From Firmicutes bacterium CAG:95 (GTDB lineage Bacteria; Bacillota; Clostridia; Lachnospirales; Lachnospiraceae), in NCBI GenBank assembly GCA_000438155.1, contig FR902902.1, positions 1 to 14,707 of the forward strand: a stretch of DNA of 14,707 bases. The letters run 5' to 3'. Below are positions 7,001 to 12,476 of this stretch, one piece after another (the first letter of the stretch is position 1; each line of letters opens with the position of its first letter). Both the position numbers and the translations under genes were made by a program. Under the pieces are notes generated by a model. It was not told the DNA's origin and did no database searches. It saw only the letters and a program-made list of their open reading frames with translations.

Positions 7001-7467
7001 TTCTTTACCATGGCTCTTTCTTAGAGATTGCACAGCCGGATTTGGTTCATTCCCGCCCTAACGTAGACTTTGGGCGTGGCTTTTATGTCACATCGCTGCA
7101 TGAGCAGGCTGCGAAATGGTGTGGGAAATTCAAACGCCGAGGAAAAGACGGTATTATTTCAAAATATGAATATGATGAGAGCCGGGAAACGGAATTGAAA
7201 GTTTTGAAATTCGATTCTTATTCCGAGGAATGGCTTGATTTTATTTTGAATTGCCGTAGTGGAAAAGATATGACAGATTACGATCTTGTACTTGGTGGTG
7301 TTGCCAATGACAAGGTGTTTAATACAGTGGAGCTGTTCTTTGACGGACTAATTGACAAGGTGGAAGCAATCAATCGGCTGGGTTATGAAAAGCCGAATTT
7401 GCAAATTTGTTTTCGGACAGAAAAAGCACTGTCTTTGCTGCATTTTGAAGGGAGTGAAAGACTATGA
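6997..7467 (+). CDS. DUF3990 protein with ADP-ribosyltransferase-like signature, probable toxin
   Basis: The 156-residue protein opens with ILYHGS (H5) and DFGRGFYVTS (residues 24-33, Y30), then has a predicted strand LQICFR with Q136. The order His, then F-G-x-G-F-Y-x-T, then a late polar residue resembles the H-Y-E/Q layout of diphtheria-toxin-like ADP-ribosyltransferases. DUF3990 is commonly placed near that fold, though direct activity data are not known to me. It is soluble with no signal peptide, so the target would be inside the producing cell. ATGA overlaps join it to both neighbours, and GGGGTG lies before the start. A toxin role modifying nucleic acid, protein or a nucleotide is an inference from fold-like motifs and context. 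Confidence 0.75.
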   Translation: MILYHGSFLEIAQPDLVHSRPNVDFGRGFYVTSLHEQAAKWCGKFKRRGKDGIISKYEYDESRETELKVLKFDSYSEEWLDFILNCRSGKDMTDYDLVLGGVANDKVFNTVELFFDGLIDKVEAINRLGYEKPNLQICFRTEKALSLLHFEGSERL

Positions 7468-7676
7468 CGGCCAATCCGATTTTACTTCAGAAAAAATATA
7501 GCCGTGTCATCGAGTGCTTTGCAAAACAGCAGGGACTTTCACTGGATGCGGCATTGGATTTTTTCTATCATTCCGAGGTTTATCAGTTGATCCGTGATGG
7601 CGTATCAGATATGCACTGCATGAGCGACGCATATTTGGCGGATGAATTGGAACAGGAATATCAGATGAAGCAATAG
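7464..7676 (+). CDS. Small conserved partner of DUF3990, third gene of the cassette
   Basis: The 70-residue soluble protein starts at ATG 7464, overlapping the DUF3990 stop by four bases, with GGGAGTG upstream. It is predicted all-helical: ILLQKKYSRVIECFAKQQ, then SLDAALDFFYHSEVYQLI, then GVSDMHCMSDAYLADEL. I recall such proteins as frequent neighbours of DUF3990 genes, sometimes labelled DUF3791-like, but I cannot confirm a family name. It could be a second antitoxin, a chaperone or a structural partner. Being last in the operon and coupled to the enzyme fits a 1:1 partner. Confidence 0.65.
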   Translation: MTANPILLQKKYSRVIECFAKQQGLSLDAALDFFYHSEVYQLIRDGVSDMHCMSDAYLADELEQEYQMKQ

Positions 7677-7725
7677 TATGAGCAAAAGCTAAAAACAGGA
7701 AACATTTTGAAAAAAATTTGAATTA

Positions 7726-8020
7726 ATGACACTAAACGTTATTTGATCAGCAGGTAAAACAACTGTCTGAGTTTTATCAGCGTCGCATCATTTTCTGGTA
7801 CGATGAAGATAAGGAATTTGAGGATAAACCGGATGAAGTGGTTTTGGAAAATGCAAAGGTTATTGCGCTGACAGGAAACAATGCGTTTTCTGTAAAAAAA
7901 TTACTTTCAGTAGAAGATTTGACCACAAATTATCTGGTTTATATTTTTCCAAAGATTTGTCGTAAAAATGTGGTCAAACCAAGAAAATTGAGTGCGAAAG
8001 TAAGTGAAAAATCCCTGTGA
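7726..8020 (+). pseudogene. pglZ: N-terminal fragment of BREX PglZ with a shifted start
   Basis: PglZ is the alkaline-phosphatase-superfamily component of BREX, usually over 800 residues. Here about 68 codons are recognisable (7739-7942): FDQQVKQLSEFYQRRIIFWY, then DEDKEFED, then VVLENAKVIAL and DLTTNYLVY. The FWYD motif followed by an acidic stretch and LENAKV is the PglZ N-terminal signature I recall. The probable start ATG ACA CTA AAC (7726) is one base out of frame with the body, and a TAA at 7733-7735 closes the body frame upstream, so initiation is also broken. After 7942 the frame continues into unrelated basic sequence to TGA 8018-8020. The catalytic domain is gone. Confidence 0.7.
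7918..7978 (+). repeat. 10-bp inverted repeat spanning the PglZ truncation point
   Basis: TTTGACCACA (7918-7927) and TGTGGTCAAA (7969-7978) are perfect complements, with 41 bases between them. The recognisable PglZ coding sequence ends inside the loop at about 7942. The repeat may be chance, or may mark a structure involved in the rearrangement. Confidence 0.5.
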
Positions 8021-8093
8021 AGTAGTGGCATACGCCATGCACAGCTCGGGAAAGACTTCCCTCGCTGTCGGGCTGTCGCCCTATACATTTCCA

Positions 8094-8139
8094 TGAAAGA
8101 GCCATCTTTGTCAAGCAAGCTTGAAAGATGGCTCTTTCA
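8094..8139. terminator. Strong 16-bp stem-loop, possible bidirectional terminator
   Basis: TGAAAGAGCCATCTTT (8094-8109) is perfectly complementary to AAAGATGGCTCTTTCA (8124-8139). The 14-base loop can itself close with CAAG/CTTG. There is no long T run in either direction, so termination is less certain than the structure. Just upstream, 8046-8080 has GC-rich dyads (GGGAA/TTCCC) and the repeat GCTGTCGGGCTGTCG. The 8021-8160 stretch therefore looks like a structured non-coding element at the end of the island. Confidence 0.6.
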
Positions 8140-8163
8140 CGTAAATGTGCTTGGCTCATCGAG

Positions 8164-8181
8164 TTCACAAAAAGTTCACAA
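8164..8181 (+). promoter_or_regulatory. Tandem TTCACAA heptads upstream of hsp20, 11-bp period
   Basis: TTCACAA occurs at 8164-8170 and 8175-8181, one helical turn apart. The same pair recurs at 5462-5468 and 5473-5479. The direct-repeat layout recalls CtsR sites (two GTCAAA heptads), but period and bases differ, so the regulator is unknown. Confidence 0.35.
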
Positions 8182-8199
8182 AAAAATTAGCACTCACCT
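8175..8199 (+). repeat. Right copy of the 25-bp direct repeat bounding the island
   Basis: Identical to 5473-5497. This copy runs on into the intact hsp20 promoter, so it is probably the ancestral site. The two copies are 2,702 bp apart, and recombination between them would remove the whole antitoxin-PglX-DUF3990-PglZ segment. Confidence 0.8.
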
Positions 8200-8213
8200 C
8201 TTGACACTGCTAA
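8187..8213 (+). promoter_or_regulatory. Degenerate CIRCE element (HrcA operator) of hsp20
   Basis: The CIRCE consensus is TTAGCACTC, nine bases, GAGTGCTAA. Here the left half is exact (8187-8195), the spacer is nine bases, and the right half is CACTGCTAA (8205-8213) with two mismatches. It covers the -35 hexamer, a position where HrcA binding would block RNA polymerase at normal temperature. Confidence 0.65.
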
Positions 8214-8229
8214 TAATAGGTGCTATATT
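8201..8229 (+). promoter_or_regulatory. Strong sigma-A promoter of hsp20
   Basis: A perfect TTGACA (8201-8206), 17-base spacer, and TATATT (8224-8229) place the transcript start near 8236. The -35 lies inside the CIRCE-like operator. The transcript would carry a leader of about 185 bases. In it are a possible 14-codon peptide (ATG 8293 to TAG 8335-8337, with AAGGAAG upstream) and a CTCC segment near 8388 that could pair with the GGAGG of the hsp20 ribosome site. Confidence 0.8.
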
Positions 8230-8420
8230 ACACTTAGAACAAAGGAAAGGAGATCAATCAGAAGAGATTCTCCGAAAGGAAGTTTCATTCTGATGAATCA
8301 AAATTCTTCGTTCTGTAATCATAATAATAAGACATAGGTTTCATGAGCAGTGAGATCGTGAAGGTGAATGGTTCATCCCACGGAGCTCCTGCGAATGTCA
8401 AGAGAATGGAGGAATGACTT

Positions 8421-8861
8421 ATGATGATGCCTAGCGTATTTGGTAGAGATATTTTTGATGACTTTATGGATGGATTTGCATTTCCGGATGTAAACAAGGA
8501 ATTGTATGGTAAACATGCGAAGAACGTAATGAAGACAGATGTCCGGGAACTGGATAACGGATATGAAATTATCGTAGATCTGCCCGGCTTCAAGAAAGAT
8601 GAAATCGAGGTTCAGCTGGAGGATGGTTACCTGACCATTTCCGCAGCGAAGGGTCTTGATAAGGATGAAACCGATAAGAAGGGCAACTACATCCGCAAGG
8701 AGCGTTACAGCGGTTCGATGAGCCGTAGCTTCTATGTCGGTGACGGCATTTCCGAAGATGACATTCATGGTAAATTCGAGAATGGTATCCTGCAGTTGGA
8801 TGTTCCTAAGAAGGAAGCCAAGGCAGTTGAAACCAAGAAGCGGATTTCCATTGAAGGATAA
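8421..8861 (+). CDS. hsp20: Small heat-shock protein, Hsp20/alpha-crystallin family
   Basis: The 146-residue ATP-independent chaperone holds unfolding proteins in soluble form during heat and other stress. A short flexible N-terminal arm (1-36) precedes the alpha-crystallin domain (about 37-130), with the expected GYEIIVDLPGFKKDEIEVQL strand pair. The RSFYVGDGISEDDIHGKFENG region ends in the conserved NGILQL (121-126) and VPKK. The C-terminal tail carries an I-x-I motif (ISI, 142-144) that docks between dimers in the oligomer. GGAGG lies nine bases before ATG. It is monocistronic, with its own heat-shock-type operator and promoter and its own terminator. Confidence 0.95.
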   Translation: MMMPSVFGRDIFDDFMDGFAFPDVNKELYGKHAKNVMKTDVRELDNGYEIIVDLPGFKKDEIEVQLEDGYLTISAAKGLDKDETDKKGNYIRKERYSGSMSRSFYVGDGISEDDIHGKFENGILQLDVPKKEAKAVETKKRISIEG

Positions 8862-8870
8862 CCGGTAGGA

Positions 8871-8931
8871 TGGAGCTCTTAATTCCATTGGAATTTCATT
8901 GAAGGTACTGAACAGTTACCGGAGCTCTTAA
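8871..8931 (+). repeat. Direct repeat GGAGCTCTTAA in the hsp20 3' untranslated region
   Basis: GGAGCTCTTAA occurs at about 8872-8882 and 8921-8931, flanking the palindrome AATTCCATTGGAATT. No function is evident; it may be an old duplication. Confidence 0.4.
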
Positions 8932-8954
8932 AACAGCATAAGAAATAAACAGAC

Positions 8955-8986
8955 AAGGGTGTTCTCTACGGAGAGCACCCTTTTTT
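8955..8986 (+). terminator. Rho-independent terminator of hsp20
   Basis: AAGGGTGTTCTC (8955-8966) pairs with GAGAGCACCC plus TT (8971-8982) through one G-T pair, around a TACG tetraloop. A run of six T follows. Confidence 0.92.
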
Positions 8987-9054
8987 GGCTTTATAAGAAA
9001 TGTTCGCAAGCGACTCTCTATTTGCACAGAGCACTTAGTTGTCATGCATATGAG

Positions 9055-9078
9055 AAAAAGCTCCGGTGGATCTTTTTT
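9055..9078. terminator. Bidirectional hairpin terminator at the end of the MATE gene
   Basis: AAAAAG (9055-9060) and CTTTTT (9072-9077) pair outside TCC/GGA, with a GGT loop and one mismatch. It lies 38 bases past the MATE stop codon and, read on the minus strand, ends in a T run. Confidence 0.65.
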
Positions 9079-9115
9079 GAGTAAAAGCAAGCCAGAGGAG
9101 CAGCTTGAATGGAAC

Positions 9116-10456
9116 TTAGAGCGGGCCGGCTGTAGGCGTTTTCTTATAATAGGGGGTTGTTTTATGGCGGTACAGCATCAGAAGTCCACGGACACACAGC
9201 TCTGTGGCCATGGCAATCCATACACCCTGAAGGCCGAGCGGACCAACCAGAAGCGTAGCCAGTCCGATTCGTACGATCCAGATGCTTCCAAGATTCATCA
9301 GACTTGGGACAAAGGTATCCCCGGTTCCGCGCAAAGCACCGGCAGCCACAATGGAGATTCCATACAAAGGCTCTGCCAGAAGTCCGATCCGCAGAACACG
9401 TGCGGCAAGCTGACGGACATTGGGATCGGGTGTAAGAATACGGAACACATAAGGGCACAGGAACATCATGAAAAGTCCGGTCAGCCCCATAAAAACAGCA
9501 CCCATAACGGTACAGATGACCCCATACCGCCGGGCAAGAGAATCTTTCTTTGCACCAATGCTTCTGCCAACTAAGGTGGTAGCAGCAGACCCAATACCAT
9601 ATCCCGGCATATAACAAAAGCTTTCTGCGGTAATGGCGAAGGAATGAGCTGCAATTGCAACTGCACCCAGAGGAGCAATAATCATAGTCGATGCGACCTG
9701 TGCCCCGCTCATGGCAATTTCTTGAACAGCGACAGGTGTTCCGATTTTCAATGCCTTCTGCAGAATATTCCGTTCAAAGGCTCCCTTTTCCTTACGATTC
9801 AGGGAAAGGGCGGGATTACAGAAATAGCAGCGCCATGCCATTGTGAGGCTGATTACGGCACAAGCAAGAGCTGTTCCCATACCGGCGCCCATGACACCAA
9901 AGTGCGGAATCAGCAGGGTGTTAAAGATCACATCAAGAATACACATCGCAGCATTCAGGATACTTGGGGTAACCATATCCCCACTGCATTGCAGGAATGA
10001 GGAGGATAGTGAATTTAACTGCGAAAAGGGAACCATCAGTGCAAATACCAGAAAATAAGCGGAGGAATTCCGGATAATATCCTCACTGCCTCCCAGCCAG
10101 ATGGGGAGGTGCGGACTTAGTAAAATCCCGGTCAGACACAAAATTCCCGACAGACACAAAGCAGTGAGAAGGCCGTGCCGTTCCACATTACGGGCTTCCT
10201 GTTCCTCACCGGCACCGATGTGGTGGGCTACCTGTACGGAAAATCCGGCAGAAACCGCGTAAGTAACGCCCCCAAAGAGCCACGTCGTTGTGGAAACAAG
10301 TCCGATGGAAGCAGAGGCATTGGCTCCCAGTGCCCCTACCATGGCGGAGTCAATGTATTGCATCACAATTGTGGTAATCTGTGTCAGAATGGCAGGAAGG
10401 CTCAGCTTCCATACCTGTAAAATATGTTGTTTCAGTTCGTAAGAGTTCTGTTTCAT
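9116..10456 (-). CDS. MATE family multidrug efflux transporter
   Basis: The 446-residue inner-membrane antiporter probably exports cationic drugs or metabolites using Na+ or H+. Twelve hydrophobic segments can be made out in the two-lobed MATE pattern. The first lobe starts at WKLSLPAILTQITTIVMQYI, with the conserved DSAMVGALGANASASIG. The second starts at ALKIGTPVAVQEIAMSG, followed by MPGYGIGSAATTLVGRSIGA. Length is normal and the frame is intact. ATG 10456 is preferred over the in-frame TTG at 10483, because the protein then begins with the usual short basic N-terminus (MKQNSYELKQH). Neither start has a clear ribosome site. TATAAT ends only four bases before this ATG, so a leaderless or very short leader transcript is possible. 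It faces the collapsed ABC locus head to head and shares no operon. Confidence 0.92.
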   Translation of the reverse strand: MKQNSYELKQHILQVWKLSLPAILTQITTIVMQYIDSAMVGALGANASASIGLVSTTTWLFGGVTYAVSAGFSVQVAHHIGAGEEQEARNVERHGLLTALCLSGILCLTGILLSPHLPIWLGGSEDIIRNSSAYFLVFALMVPFSQLNSLSSSFLQCSGDMVTPSILNAAMCILDVIFNTLLIPHFGVMGAGMGTALACAVISLTMAWRCYFCNPALSLNRKEKGAFERNILQKALKIGTPVAVQEIAMSGAQVASTMIIAPLGAVAIAAHSFAITAESFCYMPGYGIGSAATTLVGRSIGAKKDSLARRYGVICTVMGAVFMGLTGLFMMFLCPYVFRILTPDPNVRQLAARVLRIGLLAEPLYGISIVAAGALRGTGDTFVPSLMNLGSIWIVRIGLATLLVGPLGLQGVWIAMATELCVRGLLMLYRHKTTPYYKKTPTAGPL

Positions 10457-10483
10457 AAGTATTATAAGAAGGTGACTGTTCAA

Positions 10484-10684
10484 TACAGCAGTTTGTTAAT
10501 AGGGTTATTTCCTGGTATCCATGCTGTCACGGAAATTGTGAACAGAGGATTCACGGAGGATCGCCCTTCGACCGTATCATATCCTGCCAGACCTGTCAAG
10601 CCGTGCCGGGATACCTGTAACTTTCCAGGTCTTTTAATCAATTCCCCGGTCGGTACAAATAGGAAATCACATAATTTTCACAAA
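10484..10684. other. Gene-free stretch between the MATE gene and the decayed ABC operon
   Basis: No credible coding frame is seen. A small hairpin ACCTG/CAGGT (near 10611-10629) is followed by TCTTTTAA and could be a weak plus-strand terminator. The rest looks like non-coding or heavily decayed sequence, probably containing the deletion point that removed the body of the ABC ATPase gene. Confidence 0.4.
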
Positions 10685-10762
10685 ATCTTTGTTCTTTTAT
10701 CGCAGGAGTCGGAAAAACAGGAAGACGTTCAGGGAGGTGAGGAAGATGCTGGCAATTTATAA
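10685..10762 (+). pseudogene. C-terminal tail of an ABC exporter ATPase
   Basis: The last 25 codons (FVLLSQESEKQEDV then QGGEEDAGNL) resemble the acidic tail that follows the final helix of ABC-2-type exporter ATPases. The stop TAA overlaps the first codons of a permease gene, the usual arrangement of such pairs, and GGGAGGTGAGG inside it serves as the permease ribosome site. No Walker A, signature or Walker B sequence lies upstream, so everything else is gone. The call rests mainly on position and the coupled overlap. Confidence 0.45.
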
Positions 10763-11205
10763 AAAGGAATTCAGATCAGTTTTTGTTAACAGCACCGATC
10801 CGGGTTTCGGATATTGTGCTGGGTAAGTTTTATGCACTGGCCACATTGCTATTCATCCCGGTTGCGATTATCAGTATTTATCCTCTGGTTCTGAGTGCGT
10901 TTGGTGAGATTTCTTTAGCAGAAACCGATCTGGCAGTCGGGGCATTTTTCCTTTACGGTCTTGCCTGTATTACAATTGGAGAATTTGTGTCCTCCATTAC
11001 GGAAAGCCAGATGATCGCAGCAATTATTTCCTTTGGCATTCTGTTTGCAGGCTATGTAATGAATGCAATGCCTAAGCTTTATATGGTGACCGGACATGGC
11101 GAGCTCGAACTGGACTCTGCCTTTACGGACATCCTGCAAAAGGCGAATATCGATACGCAGACGGATATTATCTTACGGTCAATGACGGCAGCAGTGTTTA
11201 CCTGA
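10746..11205 (+). pseudogene. Internally deleted ABC-2 permease fused to a GldG-like fragment
   Basis: ATG 10746 starts a typical permease N-terminus (MLAIYKKEFRS) that loses frame after about 11 codons and stops at 10824-10826. From 10783 another frame begins within the middle of such a permease: LLTAPIRVSDIVLGK, then helices ALATLLFIPVAIISIYPLVL and IGEFVSSITESQMIAAIISF. The N-terminal membrane helices between are deleted. At about 11077 the frame passes directly into LYMVTGHGELELDSAF and ILQKANIDTQ, which resembles the start of the extracytoplasmic GldG-type domain. It then meets a stop at 11203-11205. Intact homologues would be several hundred residues; this cannot make a working transporter. 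Confidence 0.65.
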
Positions 11206-11300
11206 TTGACAGTAGTACCTATTATCTGCTGCATAAGGATTCTTCCTGTTTTGAAGCGGCGGATGAGGAGGAGAGCACGGAAGCCGCAGATCAGGAATAA
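11163..11300 (+). pseudogene. Fragment of a DUF4340 protein
   Basis: Frame 3 reads YYLTVNDGSSVYLIDSSTYY then LLHKDSS and an acidic end, stopping at TAA 11298-11300. This beta-rich V-N-D-G-x-x-V-Y-L-I-D pattern is what I recall of DUF4340 proteins, which usually follow the ABC/GldG genes. It overlaps the preceding fragment in another frame, with the join near 11160-11166, so a further deletion has removed the end of GldG and most of this gene. Confidence 0.5.
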
Positions 11301-11352
11301 ATATCTCAGATCAGGGATAACTCAGATCAGGGATAACTCAGATCAGGAATAA
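11286..11352. repeat. 16-bp tandem repeat between convergent genes
   Basis: CTCAGATCAGGGATAA is repeated at 11305-11320 and 11321-11336, then with one change at 11337-11352. A fourth copy (from 11286) forms the end of the DUF4340 fragment, and a partial copy starts at 11353 inside the kinase gene. Each unit carries a TAA on plus and a TGA on minus. Because 16 is not a multiple of three, all frames are closed on both strands. The kinase stop lies inside the third unit. Confidence 0.85.
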
Positions 11353-12476
11353 CTCAGAGCGGGAAGCTCTACTGCGATGGTGGTGCCCTGCTTTGAGCTT
11401 TCCGCTACCCGGACGGATCCGCCATGGAGGTCTGCAATTTCCCATACCAGAGAAAGCCCCAGTCCTGCACCGCCGTATTCCCGGCTGCGGGATTTGTCTA
11501 CCCGGAAAAAGGGCTGGAAGATACTCCGCTGAAATTCTGCAGGGATACCGCATCCGGTGTCGGTCACATAAATGTGGATATTCGTATCCTCCCGGGTTAC
11601 ACAAACCCGGACGGAACCGTTCGTGCGGTTGTACTTGATGGCATTTTCTGTCAGGTTAAAGAGCAGCCGGTAGATTAAGGCATCGCTGCCAGTCATGACA
11701 CCATCGCCATCCTGCTCCAGCGTGATGCCGCGCTTCTCAGCCAATGGAGCAAGATCTGTAAAGATTTCCTCAATCATTGGAGCAAGATGGATCTGATCAT
11801 TACGTGCCACCTGTTGAAGACTGCTCATTTCCAGAAGTGTCTTTGACATCTGGGTCAGACGTTCCGTCTGTTCTCCCAAAAGCCGGAGAAATTCTGCTGT
11901 TTCCGCATTGATATCGGGATGCTCTGCGGAAAACAGCTCCAGCTGTGCCTGCATGAGCGCAAGGGGAGTACACAGCTCATGGGCAGCATTACCGGTAAAC
12001 TGCCGCTGGGCTGCAAAGGCCTGATTCAGCCGGTCCAGCATCTGATTAAAAGAATGACTCAGCCGGTAAAACTCCGGCAGAAGTTTTTCATTCATTTTCA
12101 TGTCTGTAAGATTATTGATCTGTACCTTTTCTACCTGCGCAGAAAAGCTGCGTAAAGGCTTTAAGGCATGTCCACTGACAAAGTAGGCCAGAATTCCGCT
12201 CAGTACGATCACGATAGCGGTAATATACCAGTTGGTTATACAGAAGCTTTCCTGAGCTCCATAGATGATGATGGTGAGATCCTGATCCTGATCTACCGTT
12301 TCAGGATCGAAAAAGTCTGTCTCTCCCTCCGGGGTTAAGTCCTGAAGAGATTCACCGATGGAATCCATATAATGGATGCCTGACCTGCACAGCAGAAGCT
12401 CCATGGAAACACAGGCAATACCAATGAGCAGAACGGTCATGATCGTGATACGCCATTGCAGGGATAATTTTTTCAT
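11343..12476 (-). CDS. Sensor histidine kinase of an OmpR-type two-component system
   Basis: The 377-residue membrane kinase pairs with the regulator just upstream. Transmembrane helix 1 is at about 10-30, a short acidic sensor loop follows (31-82), and helix 2 is at about 84-104. A HAMP-like linker runs from 105 to 158. HisKA has the phospho-accepting H166 in HELCTP; the usual Arg is Cys169. The ATP-binding domain shows the N box (NLTENAIKYN, 274-283), G1 (DTGCGIP, 306-312), the F box (FQPFFRVD) and G2 (GGAGLGLS, 335-342). All needed motifs are present. The ATG overlaps the regulator's stop as ATGA, with its ribosome site GGAGGTGAT inside the regulator's last codons. The small extracytoplasmic loop suggests it senses the membrane or a peptide, but the signal is unknown. 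The C-terminus ends inside a tandem repeat. Confidence 0.94.
   Translation of the reverse strand: MKKLSLQWRITIMTVLLIGIACVSMELLLCRSGIHYMDSIGESLQDLTPEGETDFFDPETVDQDQDLTIIIYGAQESFCITNWYITAIVIVLSGILAYFVSGHALKPLRSFSAQVEKVQINNLTDMKMNEKLLPEFYRLSHSFNQMLDRLNQAFAAQRQFTGNAAHELCTPLALMQAQLELFSAEHPDINAETAEFLRLLGEQTERLTQMSKTLLEMSSLQQVARNDQIHLAPMIEEIFTDLAPLAEKRGITLEQDGDGVMTGSDALIYRLLFNLTENAIKYNRTNGSVRVCVTREDTNIHIYVTDTGCGIPAEFQRSIFQPFFRVDKSRSREYGGAGLGLSLVWEIADLHGGSVRVAESSKQGTTIAVELPALSYS

Noticed and set aside
5473..8199. Integrated conjugative element or prophage bounded by att sites
   Set aside because: The 25-bp repeat is tempting as attL/attR, but there is no integrase, excisionase, tRNA target or transfer gene in between.
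8373..8888. Long minus-strand ORF (171 codons) opposite hsp20
   Set aside because: It is the shadow of the intact Hsp20 reading frame, lacks a ribosome site and resembles no family.
9044..9574. 176-codon plus-strand ORF over the MATE 3' end
   Set aside because: Most of it is antisense to a well-conserved transporter; composition is Gln/His/Ser-rich and non-globular. The first codons fall in the MATE terminator hairpin.
10424..10684. N-terminal part of the 112-codon plus frame leading into the ABC ATPase tail
   Set aside because: Cys/Pro/Arg-rich with no family features; only the last 25 codons look like real protein.
11286..11366. CRISPR or plasmid iterons at the 16-bp tandem repeat
   Set aside because: Units touch each other with no spacers, lie between convergent chromosomal genes, and have no replication gene nearby.
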